The notes: generated from the letters alone by a model not told the origin. A stretch of DNA of 64,000 bases from Streptosporangium violaceochromogenes (GCF_014654615.1 NZ_BNBB01000014.1:62001-126000); one strand, 5' to 3'. Counted from the stretch's first letter, positions 25,379 to 35,090 are shown. Program-made: numbers and translations.

Positions 25379-26905
25379 TCACAGGGGGAGCAGCCGGTCG
25401 AAGAACCGGTCCAGCGGCGCCACGTGCCGGTCGGGATGGCGCCACTGGGTGACGACGCTCCCGGGAAGGTGAAGTTCGCCGGTCAGCACGCCGCCCCTGA
25501 AAACGCGGACCACGGGGTGGATGGCTCCGCTCTCGGCGGCCCTGGCCGCCATCGGACGGCGCTCGACCGCGAACGCGCCGGTCTCCAGGTCGTCGAGATC
25601 GGGATCCCGGTTCTGACGCAGGCCCACGGTGACCAGGTCTCCGAAACGTTCGACGGCGTAGTCTTCCGGCATGTCCTCGTAGCGGTCGATGCCGTGTTCG
25701 GTGATCACCATGGCGTCGACCAGATACCCCGCCTGCGCCCACAGGGCCGAGCTGCGGTTGACCCGGTCGAGGATCGATGCGGTCAGCGCCGGCCGGGCGA
25801 CGGGAACGCGGGGGAGCCGGACCCCGTCATAGCGCTCGGCGAGGAGACGGTTCATCGTCCGCAGGTTGTAGCGGAAGCCGTAGATGAACGCCGACGCACC
25901 CCGCCTGGCATCGCGGGCCTGCATCGTCGTGCCCGCGAAGTACAGGCCGTCGAGGCTGACCGACTCCCAGTCGGGTCCGATCGCGGGCAGTCTCCCGCGC
26001 GAGTCGGTGCGCAGCCCGTCGGCGAACACCTCGGTGCTCATCCGGAAGCCGGTGCAGCGCAGTACCGCGTCGTACTCCAGCGTCTCGCGTTCTCCGTCGG
26101 CGTCGCTGTGGACGACGTCGGCGGTGTAGGTCACGCCGTCGAATCCGATCCGCTCGACCGTGCAGTCCAGCAGCGCGTGAAGCGTGGTGAAGTGGTGGCT
26201 GTCGAGCAGCGCGCCGTAGGAGCCGCGCACGTCGCCCGGAAGCCTGGAGTTCCAGGCCAGCCGGACCGGCCGGGGGCTGGCCAGGTGGATCGCCGCCGCG
26301 TGACCGAGGAGGGAGTGGGCGGTTTCGAAGGCCGCGTTGCCCTTGCCGAGGATCAGCACCCGTTTGCCGGTGTACGACTCGGGGTCGACGGCCATGTCCT
26401 CGTATCCTTCGGCGTGTTCGATGCCGGGAATGTCGGGGACGTGGGGCTCTCCCCATCCGCCGGCCCAGATCAGGCACTCGGCCTGGATCTCCCGTCCGTC
26501 CTCCGTCTCCAGCCGGAAGCCCCCCTCCTTGGCGAACACCCGGCCCACACCGGTGTCGAAGGCGATCCTCAGGTCATGGGTGGTGTGGAAGTCGGTCAGA
26601 TAGCGCCGCAGGTCGTCGGGGGAGGGGAAGTAGTCGTCGCTGTAGTACGGGAACAGCAGGGACGGGTCGTCGCTCAGCAGCGAGTTCCAGTCCCAGCGGA
26701 GCCGGATCTCCGGGTCGTCGGAGCGGGTGTGCATCGTGTTGAGCGAGATCAGCCGGCGGTGCCGCGGAAAACGGGTGAAGAACCTTCCGGCGGAGCGCTC
26801 ACGCTCCACGATCAGATAGTCCGCCCCCCTTTCCTGCAGGAAATAGCCGATCTGTAACCCGGCCGGACCGGCGCCGACCACGACATAACGATGCTCCTGG
26901 ATCAC
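25379..26905 (-). CDS. FAD-dependent monooxygenase-like oxidoreductase
   Basis: A 508-residue two-dinucleotide-binding-domain flavoprotein. The FAD site is YVVVGAGPAGLQIGYFLQER near the start. The NADPH site is KRVLILGKGNAAFETAHSLL. YDAVLRCTGFRMSTEVF and LDGLYFAGTTMQARDARRGA follow in the C-terminal half. Overall it resembles FOXRED2 and flavin-containing monooxygenases more than Baeyer-Villiger enzymes. The substrate is unknown. The start GTG at 26905 has GAAAGG 7 bases upstream. It is convergent with the VanX-like gene and follows lhr on the same strand across 308 bases, so it probably has its own promoter. Confidence 0.83.
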   Translation of the reverse strand: MIQEHRYVVVGAGPAGLQIGYFLQERGADYLIVERERSAGRFFTRFPRHRRLISLNTMHTRSDDPEIRLRWDWNSLLSDDPSLLFPYYSDDYFPSPDDLRRYLTDFHTTHDLRIAFDTGVGRVFAKEGGFRLETEDGREIQAECLIWAGGWGEPHVPDIPGIEHAEGYEDMAVDPESYTGKRVLILGKGNAAFETAHSLLGHAAAIHLASPRPVRLAWNSRLPGDVRGSYGALLDSHHFTTLHALLDCTVERIGFDGVTYTADVVHSDADGERETLEYDAVLRCTGFRMSTEVFADGLRTDSRGRLPAIGPDWESVSLDGLYFAGTTMQARDARRGASAFIYGFRYNLRTMNRLLAERYDGVRLPRVPVARPALTASILDRVNRSSALWAQAGYLVDAMVITEHGIDRYEDMPEDYAVERFGDLVTVGLRQNRDPDLDDLETGAFAVERRPMAARAAESGAIHPVVRVFRGGVLTGELHLPGSVVTQWRHPDRHVAPLDRFFDRLLPL

Positions 26906-27213
26906 GTGATGACCTTTCTCGGGATGTGCACGCTCCTGCGGGGGATATCCGCCCCGGGCGGTCGGCCATCCGCTCACATTCCCAGGCGGCGGACTCCCGT
27001 CACGCCCGGCGGCCAAGGAAATCCTGATTCCCCCGTGGGGACGCGATCTGGTCCTCCGGTCCGCTCACGAAAACCCTCGGATTTCCCCTCTCATCTCCGC
27101 TTGACCCGCCAAAGGCCACCAAACTTCGTTTTTATAAAGTGACCCGGCACCGAGCTCATTCGGCTCCGGTTTTCCCCGGGTGTGGGCTTCCGCGCCGGGC
27201 CGCCCGATGCCGT
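26906..27213. other. Gap between lhr and the FAD oxidoreductase
   Basis: About 308 bases without a gene. An AT-rich stretch around 27113-27142 reads TATAAA on the minus strand and could be the promoter of the oxidoreductase. A weak inverted repeat (CCGAGCTCATTCGG, about 27150) may end lhr transcripts. Nothing else is evident. Confidence 0.3.
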
Positions 27214-30200
27214 TCAGGCGCGCAGACGCAGACCCCGGGGAGTCGGGTGGAAGCCCGCCGACTCCAGGGCGGCGGCCAGGGGAGAGTCGTTGACGGCGGT
27301 GCCGTCCGCGCGCTCCACGGTCAGCCTGCCCAGCGCACCGTCGCGTACGGCCAGCGCGAGGGCTTCCACGGCGGGCCGCAGGTCGTCGCCGCCGGCGAAC
27401 GACAGGAGGGTCCTGCCGCCGCGCTCGACGTAAAGCACCAGCCGGCCGTTCACCAGGACCACCAGGGCCCCCGCCTTCCGGCCCGGTTTGTGGGAGACCT
27501 CACCCGGGTGTGCCGGCCACGGCAGGGCCGCGCCGTAGGGGTTGGCCGGGTCGGTCGCGGCCAGCACCACCGCCCTTCGCGTGTGCCCGGCGCCGGGCCG
27601 GTCGCCTCGCGGATCGGTGGTGACGCCCCCCGGCGGCGGCACGGCGGCGCGCATACGGTCGACGGCGCCGGGCAGGGCGAACTGGGCGCCGCCCAGGCCC
27701 TCGACGAAGTAGCCGCGGCGGCACCGGCCGCTCTCCTCGAAGGCCCGGAACACCGGGTATACCTGGGCGAAACCGCCGGGCTGCCGTTCGGCGGCGACGG
27801 CTCCACGGGTCACCACGCCGTGCCGTTCGAGCAGGACCTCGGCCTGGGCGTGCGCCCGCTGGGTCGCGTCGCCGGCCGGGGCCGGCAGTGCCCACCAGCG
27901 CCCGCCCACGGTCGGCGGCCCGCTCCGGGTGGGCAGCACCGCGCGCCGCCGTCGCGTGGGGGACCGGCGGTGGGCGGGGCGTCCGGTGCCGAGCGTGGTG
28001 CGCAGCGGCGCGAGGGTGTCTCCGGTCAGCTGGCCCGCCCAGACGAGATCCCATATCGCGGCGGCCAGTTCCCCGTCACCGGGGGCCGTCCCCGGCACGA
28101 GAGAACCGGCCCGGCCCGCCAGATCGCGGAAGAACAGCGCGCCGCCACCGTCGAGGACCCTTAAGACCGCCTCGTGCACCGGGGTCATGGTGATCTCCGC
28201 CGGTTCGGGCAGCAGCAGGGGGGCGGTGTCCGAGAAGTACAGGGCCACCCAGCCGTCACCACCCGGCAGGGACCCCTGCCCCGCCCAGATCACCTCGCCG
28301 GAGGCCGTCAGTTCGTCCAGCAGCGACGGGTCGTAGCCGGGCACCCGCGAGGGCAGGATCAGCGTCTCCAGGGCCGAGGCGGGCACCGCCGCCCCCTGGA
28401 GCCGTTCGATCACACTCACCAGTGTGTCGACGGGCGGTCCGCCCGGCTGGAGGGCGCCGGTGACGCCGTGCCAGGCGGGTGAGAAGGCGGCCAGGGTCTC
28501 GGGGGGGACCGGCTCGACCTCCTTACGGAGCCGGGCCAGCGATCTGCGGCGCAGCGTCCGCAGCACCCCGGCGTCACACCACTCCTCGCCCCGGCCACCG
28601 GGCCTGAACTCCCCGTTCACCACCCGGCCCGAGGCGGCCAGCCGGCGCAGCGCGTCGGTGACGACCGCGAGGCCGAGGCCGAACCTGGCGGCCACCGTGT
28701 CGGCGGGGAACGGGGTGCGCGTGCGGGCGTGCCGCGCGACGAGGTCGCCGAGCGGGTCGTCCACCGGCTCCAGGAACACGTGCGGAACCCCTGTGGGCAG
28801 GGGCGTACCGAGCGCGTCGCGCAGCCGGGCGGCGTCCTCTATGGCCGCCCACCGCTCCTGTCCGGCGATCCGCACCCTGATCGCCCGCCGGGCGGTCTCC
28901 AGGGTGGCCAGCCACGCCGGGTCGCCGTCGCGCAGGCTCACGTCGGCCTCGACCAGAGGGCCGTGAGAGCGGAGCAGATCCGCCAGATCCTCCGCGTCGC
29001 GAAGCGGCCGGTCCAGGCGGGCCAGCTCACGCTCGGTGTCGGTGATCACATCGGGGTCGAGCAGCTCGCGCAGGTCGGCCTGGCCCAGCAGCTCCGCCAG
29101 AAGGCTCGTGTCCAGTGCCAGCGCCTGTGCGCGGCGCTCCGCCAGCGGGGCGTCCCCCTCGTACATGAACGCGCCGACGTAGTTGAACAGCAGCGACGCC
29201 GCGAAGGGCGACGCCTGCCCGGTCTCGACCTCCACCAGGCGCACACGCCGGGCCGCGATGTCCCGCATGAGCCGGACCAGTCCCGGTACGTCGAAGACGT
29301 CCTGCAGGCACTCGCGCATCGTCTCCAGCACGACCGGGAACGAGCCGTACCGGGCGGCCACGCCGAGCAGGTGCGAGGCCCGCTGCCGTTGCTGCCACAG
29401 CGGGGTGCGCCGGCCCGGCGCGCGCCGGGGCAGCAGCAGAGCACGCCCCGCGCACTCACGGAACCGCGCCGCGAAGAGCGCCGAGCCGCCGAGCTCCTCG
29501 GTGACGATCCGCTCGATCTCGTCCGCCTCGAAGATCGCGATGTCGGACGGCGGGCCGGCGAGCGTGTCGGGGACGCGCACCACGATCCCGTCGTCGGAGT
29601 GCGCCGACTGCACGTCGGCGCCGTAGCGTTCTCGCAGCCGTCGCCCGATCGCCAGAGCCCACGGGGCGTGCACCCGCGCTCCGTACGGCGAGTGCACCAC
29701 CACCCGCCAGTCGCCCAGCTCGTCGTGGAACCGCTCGACCAGCAGCGTGCGGTCGTCCGGGACATACCCGGTGGCCTGACGCTGCTCGGCGAGGTAGGAC
29801 AGCAGGTTGGCCGCGGCGAACCCGTCGAACCCCGCCGCTTGAATCCGTGCCAGCGCCCTGGCGCGCCCCGTGCCCTCGCCCGTGCCCTCGCCCGTGCCCT
29901 CGCCTGGGGGCGACGCCGGGCCGGAGGCGGGATCCTCCCGCTCGCAGGGGGCCGGGCGCGCGGTGGCGCGGCCCGGGTCGGCCCGGCGCCCGGTGCCCGG
30001 CCCCGCGGCGGAGGCCGGGGGTGCGCAGAGGTCCGCGCCGGCCTCGGACATGTCACGGAGGAAGGCGCCGATCGCTCTGCCCAGCTCGGCGGGGCGCCCC
30101 ACGTTGTCGCCGTGCCAGAACGGGAGCTTGCCGGGCTGCCCGGGGGCGGGGGAGACCACCACCCGGTCGGCCGTGATGTCTTCGATCCGCCAGGAGGTCG

Positions 30201-32148
30201 CGCCCAGTACGAACACGTCTCCGACCCGTGACTCGTAGACCATCTCCTCGTCGAGCTCGCCCACGCGGGAGGACTTTTCGCCGGCCAGGAACACTCCGAA
30301 CAACCCCCGGTCGGGGATCGTGCCGCCGCTGGTCACCGCCAGCCGCTGGGCTCCGGGACGGCCGGACAGGGTGCCGGTGACGCGGTCCCACACGATGCGA
30401 GGGCGCAGCTCGGCGAACTCCTCGCTGGGGTAGCGGCCGGCGAGCATGTCGAGCGTCGCCTCCAGCGCGCTCCGGGGCAGCTCGCGGTACGGGGCGGCAC
30501 GCCGTATCACGGCGTCCAGGTCGTCGACCGTCCAGTCGTCCAGGGCGGTCATCGCGACGATCTGCTGGGCGAGCACGTCGAGCGGGTTGCGGGGGTATCG
30601 GATCTCCTCGATCTCGCCCGTTCGCATCCGCTCGGCCACCACGGCGGTCTGGACCAGGTCGCCCCGGTATTTGGGGAAGATCACGCCGCGCGAGATCGCT
30701 CCCACCCGGTGCCCGGCCCGGCCGATCCGTTGCAGACCGCCGGCCACGCTCGGCGGAGACTCCACGCAGGCGACCAGGTCCACCGAACCCATGTCGATGC
30801 CGAGTTCCAGGCTGGAGGTCGCGACCACCGCGGGCAGCCGCCCGGACTTCAGGGCCTCCTCGATCTGGGAGCGCTCCTGCTTGGACACCGACCCGTGGTG
30901 CGCTCGCACGATCTCCGGGATCGTGCCCTTCGCGGCGCCGGCCTGCGCCATCATCGCGGCCGGAGAGGACGACGCCGGAGGGGCCGGCACCGGGGGAACC
31001 GGGGGAGGGGAGGCGGGGGGCGCGGGAAACCCCTCGGCCCGGTGCGCCGGCTCCGGGGTGGCGGGCCGCTCGGCGTCGGCCCGCCGCTCCCAGGCCAGCT
31101 CGTTCAGGCGGGTACAGAGCCGTTCGGCCAGCCGCCGCGAGTTGGCGAACACGATCGTCGAGTCGTGCTCTTTGATCAGGTCGAGCAGCCGCTCCTCGAC
31201 GTGCGGCCAGATGGAACGCCGGGGCGGCGCCTCGATCGCCCACCGGTCGCCGCCGGGCTCACCGGTCCCACCGGGGGAGGGGGGCGGGCTGTCGAGCTCG
31301 GTCATGTCCTCGACCGGGACGACGACCTTGATCTCGATCGCCTTCTCCGAGGGCGGCTGGACCACCGAGGCCGGACGCGGGCCGCCGAGGAAGGCGGCCA
31401 CCTCGCTCACCGGCCGGACGGTCGCCGACAGGCCGACGCGCTGGGCGGGCCGGGGAAGAAGGGCGTCGAGCCGCTCCAGGCTGAGGGCCAGGTGCGCGCC
31501 GCGCTTGGTGGACGCCACCGCGTGCACCTCGTCGACGATGACGGTCTCCACACCGCGCAGCGCCTCACGGGCCTGGCTGGTGAGCAGCAGGAACAACGAC
31601 TCGGGGGTGGTGATGAGGATGTCCGGCGGCGTGGTCGTGATACGGCGCCGCTCCTGCGGTGAGGTGTCACCCGACCGGACCGCCACCGAGATCTCCGGGA
31701 TCGGCAGCCCGAGCCGGCGCGCGGTCTGCCGCAACCCGGTCAGGGGCGCCCGGAGGTTGCGCTCGACGTCCACCGCCAGGGCCTTGAGCGGGGAGACGTA
31801 GAGGACCCGGCAGCGCCCTACCGGCTCGCGTTCCCTCCGGGAGGGACCGCGCGCGGACCGTGAGGGGCCGGAGGGCGGAGGAGTGCCCGGAGGACTCTCG
31901 GGGGGTTCGTGGGCGCCCGCGGCCAGCCGGTCGAGCGACCAGAGGAACGCCGCCAGTGTCTTGCCGGAACCGGTGGGGGCCACGACCAGGGTGTTGTCCC
32001 CCCGGGCGATCGAGGCCCAGGCCCCCTCCTGGGCGGGGGTGGGGGCGGCGAAGGCCCCGGCGAACCACTCCCGGGTCACGGGGGTGAAGTGGTCGAGTGC
32101 CCCGCCCGCTTGGTCACCCCCGGGAATCGCGCCCGCTCCGTCCACCAC
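27214..32148 (-). CDS. lhr: Large ATP-dependent helicase Lhr
   Basis: A 1644-residue superfamily 2 DNA helicase with a long C-terminal Lhr domain, linked to DNA repair in mycobacteria. Walker A is LVVAPTGSGKTLAAFLWSLD (about residues 57-64 for the loop). The DEVH box is VIVDEVHAVASTKRG (about 205) and motif III is VGLSATVRPVSEVAAF. Motifs V-VI are LGIDMGSVDLVACVESPPSV and GGLQRIGRAGHRVG. Two proline/glycine-rich insertions interrupt the domains, one near residue 385 and one near 750 that contains GEGT three times. I chose the GTG at 32148 (GAGAGGGGG upstream). The frame is open to GTG 32214. Confidence 0.94.
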   Translation of the reverse strand: MVDGAGAIPGGDQAGGALDHFTPVTREWFAGAFAAPTPAQEGAWASIARGDNTLVVAPTGSGKTLAAFLWSLDRLAAGAHEPPESPPGTPPPSGPSRSARGPSRREREPVGRCRVLYVSPLKALAVDVERNLRAPLTGLRQTARRLGLPIPEISVAVRSGDTSPQERRRITTTPPDILITTPESLFLLLTSQAREALRGVETVIVDEVHAVASTKRGAHLALSLERLDALLPRPAQRVGLSATVRPVSEVAAFLGGPRPASVVQPPSEKAIEIKVVVPVEDMTELDSPPPSPGGTGEPGGDRWAIEAPPRRSIWPHVEERLLDLIKEHDSTIVFANSRRLAERLCTRLNELAWERRADAERPATPEPAHRAEGFPAPPASPPPVPPVPAPPASSSPAAMMAQAGAAKGTIPEIVRAHHGSVSKQERSQIEEALKSGRLPAVVATSSLELGIDMGSVDLVACVESPPSVAGGLQRIGRAGHRVGAISRGVIFPKYRGDLVQTAVVAERMRTGEIEEIRYPRNPLDVLAQQIVAMTALDDWTVDDLDAVIRRAAPYRELPRSALEATLDMLAGRYPSEEFAELRPRIVWDRVTGTLSGRPGAQRLAVTSGGTIPDRGLFGVFLAGEKSSRVGELDEEMVYESRVGDVFVLGATSWRIEDITADRVVVSPAPGQPGKLPFWHGDNVGRPAELGRAIGAFLRDMSEAGADLCAPPASAAGPGTGRRADPGRATARPAPCEREDPASGPASPPGEGTGEGTGEGTGRARALARIQAAGFDGFAAANLLSYLAEQRQATGYVPDDRTLLVERFHDELGDWRVVVHSPYGARVHAPWALAIGRRLRERYGADVQSAHSDDGIVVRVPDTLAGPPSDIAIFEADEIERIVTEELGGSALFAARFRECAGRALLLPRRAPGRRTPLWQQRQRASHLLGVAARYGSFPVVLETMRECLQDVFDVPGLVRLMRDIAARRVRLVEVETGQASPFAASLLFNYVGAFMYEGDAPLAERRAQALALDTSLLAELLGQADLRELLDPDVITDTERELARLDRPLRDAEDLADLLRSHGPLVEADVSLRDGDPAWLATLETARRAIRVRIAGQERWAAIEDAARLRDALGTPLPTGVPHVFLEPVDDPLGDLVARHARTRTPFPADTVAARFGLGLAVVTDALRRLAASGRVVNGEFRPGGRGEEWCDAGVLRTLRRRSLARLRKEVEPVPPETLAAFSPAWHGVTGALQPGGPPVDTLVSVIERLQGAAVPASALETLILPSRVPGYDPSLLDELTASGEVIWAGQGSLPGGDGWVALYFSDTAPLLLPEPAEITMTPVHEAVLRVLDGGGALFFRDLAGRAGSLVPGTAPGDGELAAAIWDLVWAGQLTGDTLAPLRTTLGTGRPAHRRSPTRRRRAVLPTRSGPPTVGGRWWALPAPAGDATQRAHAQAEVLLERHGVVTRGAVAAERQPGGFAQVYPVFRAFEESGRCRRGYFVEGLGGAQFALPGAVDRMRAAVPPPGGVTTDPRGDRPGAGHTRRAVVLAATDPANPYGAALPWPAHPGEVSHKPGRKAGALVVLVNGRLVLYVERGGRTLLSFAGGDDLRPAVEALALAVRDGALGRLTVERADGTAVNDSPLAAALESAGFHPTPRGLRLRA
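29867..29902 (-). repeat. Triple 12-base repeat inside lhr
   Basis: CCCGTGCCCTCG is present three times exactly in tandem. On the coding strand it encodes GEGT repeated in a disordered linker of Lhr. Copy number could vary between strains without shifting the frame. Confidence 0.8.
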
Positions 32149-32248
32149 CGGCCCCCTCTCGCCGTTCCGGCCCCGCGGCGCCCTCCGCCGCCGTCGTCGT
32201 ACCCCATGGTGCACCGGACCACCGACAGAACCGCCGCGGGCCGGTGCA

Positions 32249-32300
32249 GGTGTCCTCTAACGGTGTCCTCTGGCGGTGTCCCCTAAAGGTGTCCCCGCCC
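32249..32300. repeat. Four-copy 13-base tandem repeat
   Basis: GGTGTCCTCTAAC, GGTGTCCTCTGGC, GGTGTCCCCTAAA and GGTGTCCCCGCCC start at 32249, 32262, 32275 and 32288, an exact 13-base period. They lie in the gap between divergent lhr and the VOC gene. They are non-coding on the chosen starts. Confidence 0.85.
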
Positions 32301-32455
32301 GTCCGGGGACGTCCGCCGGAAACGGACCCCTCAACGGACTCCCGGCAGAAAGCAGGCTCTCGTCACCATGGCGTGACGTTCGGGAAGGTTCATATCCCGA
32401 TAAGGAGGAGATAGATCCCAGACGACCATCCGACGCATTGAGCGGTGAGCCAGCG

Positions 32456-32944
32456 ATGAGCATCGACCACCCGGCAGTTGGAACGACATGTGAACGGATC
32501 AGGGCGGAGCGTCTGAGAGCCCACCGCCCGCTGAGTAGCGCGAGGGGTTTACATCACTTCGCCCTGATCTCCTCTGACATCGAGGCGACGATCTCCTTTT
32601 ATCAGGATCTTCTGGAGTTTCCCCTTACGAAGATCCTCGACAACCCCGGCCGCCGGGGGTCGCATCACTTCTTCTTCGACGTCGGGAACGGCAACCTGCT
32701 GGCCTTCTTCGACTTTCCCGACCTGGACCTCGGCCCCTACAGGGAGGTGACCGGCGGCCTTCACCACCTCGCCGTCTCGGTCGACCCCTCCACCTGGGAG
32801 CGTCTGCTGAGCAAGCTGGAGGCCGCGGGTGTGCCTCACCGCATCGAGAACGGGGCCTCGATCCATTTCAGGGATCCCGACGGCACCCGCCTGGAGTTGC
32901 TCGCCGATCCGCTCGGTGAGATGTACGGCGCGCATCTTCTGTGA
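32456..32944 (+). CDS. VOC-superfamily (glyoxalase/dioxygenase-like) metalloprotein
   Basis: A 162-residue protein with paired beta-alpha-beta-beta-beta modules: ARGLHHFALISSDIEATISF, YQDLLEFPLTKILDNPG, GGLHHLAVSVDPSTWERLLS, FRDPDGTRLELLADPLG. The His of LHHFAL, the His of LHHLAV and the Glu of LELLAD form a complete VOC metal site, so an active metalloenzyme is likely. The reaction is unknown. The ATG at 32456 has only a weak ribosome site. A perfect AAGGAGGAG lies 45 bases further upstream (32402-32410) with no ATG, GTG or TTG at proper distance, only ATA in frame, which leaves the true start open. Confidence 0.82.
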   Translation: MSIDHPAVGTTCERIRAERLRAHRPLSSARGLHHFALISSDIEATISFYQDLLEFPLTKILDNPGRRGSHHFFFDVGNGNLLAFFDFPDLDLGPYREVTGGLHHLAVSVDPSTWERLLSKLEAAGVPHRIENGASIHFRDPDGTRLELLADPLGEMYGAHLL

Positions 32945-32975
32945 GACACCCGCTTCTCTGTGAGACACCCGCCAC
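32938..32975. repeat. 19-base tandem duplication at the end of the VOC gene
   Basis: GTGAGACACCCGC occurs at 32941 and again at 32960, with the flanking TCT/TTC also repeated. The first copy contains the VOC stop codon, so the duplication begins in the gene end and runs into the gap. Confidence 0.7.
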
Positions 32976-33192
32976 GGACACCCTGCGAAAGGGTTGGCCC
33001 CCGCGTCGCCCGGCGCCGTCCCGCGTGGTCCCCCGCTGCTCTGCATCTTTTCCAGGGGCCCATGCGCTTTCTGTATCTCTGTCACCTCTCTCCTCGCTTT
33101 TGTCCCGTACGCCGCCGTGGAGCATCTCCCGGGCGCCCCGCTCGCCCGGCGGGGCGGGATCCCGCCCCGCCGGGGAGGCCCATACTGGTGTG

Positions 33193-33387
33193 ATGCGGCT
33201 GTCGGAGTTCTGGAACCGGATGAGACTGCACTTCGGCGACCCCTACGCCGAGTCCTGGGCTCGCGACTACGTCCTCGCCGACCTGGGAGGCCGGACGGTG
33301 AGCCAGGCGCTGGCCGACGGCTTCGCGGCCAAAGACGTCTGGCGGGCCGTGTGCGCGGTGTCCGACGTCCCGTCCCGGCTCCGCTGA
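33193..33387 (+). CDS. DUF3046 protein
   Basis: A 64-residue conserved actinobacterial protein, MRLSEFWNRMRLHFGDPYAE, SWARDYVLADLGGRTVSQAL, ending DVWRAVCAVSDVPSRLR. Genes of this family almost always precede recA in actinobacteria, as here. The function is not established. CATACT at 33181-33186 is 6 bases before the ATG, again a leaderless layout. The length is normal for the family. Confidence 0.9.
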   Translation: MRLSEFWNRMRLHFGDPYAESWARDYVLADLGGRTVSQALADGFAAKDVWRAVCAVSDVPSRLR

Positions 33388-33399
33388 CGCCGTTCACGT

Positions 33400-33427
33400 G
33401 GGCGGCTCCGTCTACGGTGAGCCGCCC
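33400..33427. terminator. Bidirectional hairpin between DUF3046 and the small minus gene
   Basis: GGGCGGCTC (33400-33408) pairs perfectly with GAGCCGCCC (33419-33427) around a 10-base loop. It lies 12 bases after the DUF3046 stop and overlaps the end of the convergent gene. Confidence 0.5.
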
Positions 33428-33681
33428 AGCAGGCCCTTGAGCGCCTCGGCCGTCCGCCGGGAGTCTTTGGCGCACTCCTGGCCGTCCGGCGACCACAGGA
33501 AGAACCAGCCGTCACTGGTCGGGGTGGCGAAGACGATCGTCTGGCTTCCGCTGCCGGGATCCCACACCCACAGAACGGGAGCGTTTCTTCCGAGCACGCG
33601 GCTGGACAGTCCCCGCTCCGACAGCTCGGCGGCCAGGGAGCCAAGGTGGATCAGGCGTTGCTGGGTGAACGTGTCGGTCAC
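33412..33681 (-). CDS. Small uncharacterised protein convergent with DUF3046
   Basis: An 89-residue protein from the GTG at 33681, with GAGG 8 bases upstream: VTDTFTQQRLIHLGSLAAEL, SERGLSSRVLGRNAPVLWVW, then TIVFATPTSDGWFFLWSPDG and AEALKGLLGGSP. I do not recognise a named domain. The pattern of a helix, short beta strands rich in Trp, and a helical end suggests a small globular cytoplasmic protein. It diverges from recA across the SOS promoter region, but no LexA-type site is placed to control it specifically. The reading frame continues upstream to 33825, less convincingly. Confidence 0.6.
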   Translation of the reverse strand: MTDTFTQQRLIHLGSLAAELSERGLSSRVLGRNAPVLWVWDPGSGSQTIVFATPTSDGWFFLWSPDGQECAKDSRRTAEALKGLLGGSP

Positions 33682-33867
33682 GTCGGGTACCTCGGGCTCG
33701 TTTGCCCTCAGGATCACTCCGGACCGGTCCGGTGACAACCCACACGGGGTGACGCTTCGGAAATGTCGCCTTCCGGATGGGGTCCGGGACGGTCTGGGAC
33801 CGTGCTTCCTTATGGTCTGCGACACGGTCCGCGACGACCCGGGACACGTCGTGCCATCGCGCCACGA

Positions 33868-33890
33868 TCGAACAGTCGTTCGGCTATATT
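33868..33890 (+). promoter_or_regulatory. recA SOS (LexA) box and -10
   Basis: TCGAACAGTCGTTCGG (33868-33883) contains the palindrome CGAAC-N4-GTTCG, the actinobacterial/Gram-positive LexA consensus. TATATT (33885-33890) follows immediately as -10. A bound LexA would cover the promoter, so recA is expected to be SOS-induced. The 100-base leader then runs to the recA ATG. Confidence 0.85.
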
Positions 33891-33990
33891 GGACGAGCCT
33901 TCACTCCTCGGCGTGCTCTCCGGAAAATGTCGGTGGCACCCCGTAGCTTTCTGGCAACCGATCCGACCCGCGACCCTCCAGGGGGCTCCC

Positions 33991-35079
33991 ATGGCAGCTA
34001 ACGACCGCGAGAAGGCGCTTGAGACCGCCCTCGCTCAGATCGAGCGGCAGTTCGGCAAGGGCTCCGTCATGCGCCTCGGTGACGAGACCCGCGCGCCCAT
34101 CGAAGTGATCCCGACCAGTTCCATCGCGCTCGACGTCGCGCTCGGCATCGGAGGGTTTCCCCGGGGCCGCATCGTCGAGGTCTACGGCCCCGAGTCCTCC
34201 GGCAAGACCACTGTCGCGCTCCACGCGGTGGCCAACGCCCAGCGGGCCGGCGGCATCGCGGCGTTCATCGACGCCGAGCACGCCCTCGACCCGGAGTACG
34301 CCAAGAAGCTCGGCGTCGACACCGACGCGCTGCTCGTCTCCCAGCCCGACACCGGCGAGCAGGCGCTGGAGATCGCCGACATGCTGATCCGGTCCGGCGC
34401 CGTCGACCTGCTGGTCATCGACTCGGTCGCGGCACTGGTGCCCAAGGCCGAGATCGAGGGCGAGATGGGCGACAGCCACGTCGGTCTCCAGGCCCGCCTG
34501 ATGTCCCAGGCCCTGCGCAAGGTCGCCGGCGCTCTCAACAGCACCGGAACCACCGCGATCTTCATCAACCAGCTCCGCGAGAAGATCGGCGTCATGTTCG
34601 GCTCGCCCGAGACCACGACCGGTGGAAAGGCCCTGAAGTTCTACGCCTCGGTCCGCCTGGACATCCGCCGTATCGAGACGCTGAAGGACGGCACCGAGGC
34701 CGTGGGCAACCGCACCCGTGTCAAGGTCGTGAAGAACAAGATGGCCCCGCCCTTCCGCGTGGCCGACTTCGACATCCTCTACGGCGTCGGCATCTCCCGC
34801 GAGGGCGGCCTGATCGACATGGGCGTCGAGCACGGCTTCGTCCGCAAGTCCGGCGCCTGGTACACCTACGAGGGAGACCAACTCGGTCAGGGCAAGGAGA
34901 ACGCCCGTAACTTCCTGAAGAACCACCCCGACATGGCCAACGAGATCGAGAAGAAGATCAAGGAGAAGCTCGGCATCGGGCCTCGCCTGGACAGCCCGGC
35001 CACTCCGCCGCCCGCTCCTCCGGCTCCCGCCACCTCCGGTCGCGGTTCCAGGGCGGCCTCCAAGCCGGGTGACGCCTGA
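33991..35079 (+). CDS. recA: Recombinase A
   Basis: RecA forms ATP-dependent filaments on single-stranded DNA for strand exchange and LexA self-cleavage. The 362-residue protein has Walker A GPESSGKT at residues 66-73, [20 protein letters not shown] (Walker B and loop L1 region), [13 protein letters not shown] and [20 protein letters not shown] (loop L2). The acidic/proline-rich tail is [17 protein letters not shown]. No intein is present. The ATG at 33991 follows a G-rich ribosome site (CAGGGGGC). It is followed by recX after 11 bases, the usual operon. Confidence 0.98.
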   Translation: MAANDREKALETALAQIERQFGKGSVMRLGDETRAPIEVIPTSSIALDVALGIGGFPRGRIVEVYGPESSGKTTVALHAVANAQRAGGIAAFIDAEHALDPEYAKKLGVDTDALLVSQPDTGEQALEIADMLIRSGAVDLLVIDSVAALVPKAEIEGEMGDSHVGLQARLMSQALRKVAGALNSTGTTAIFINQLREKIGVMFGSPETTTGGKALKFYASVRLDIRRIETLKDGTEAVGNRTRVKVVKNKMAPPFRVADFDILYGVGISREGGLIDMGVEHGFVRKSGAWYTYEGDQLGQGKENARNFLKNHPDMANEIEKKIKEKLGIGPRLDSPATPPPAPPAPATSGRGSRAASKPGDA

Positions 35080-35090
35080 TCGGCCGACCG

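Noticed and set aside
28729..30231. A 500-codon plus-strand frame inside lhr
   Set aside because: The helicase motifs on the minus strand are unmistakable. The plus frame has no motif or ribosome site.
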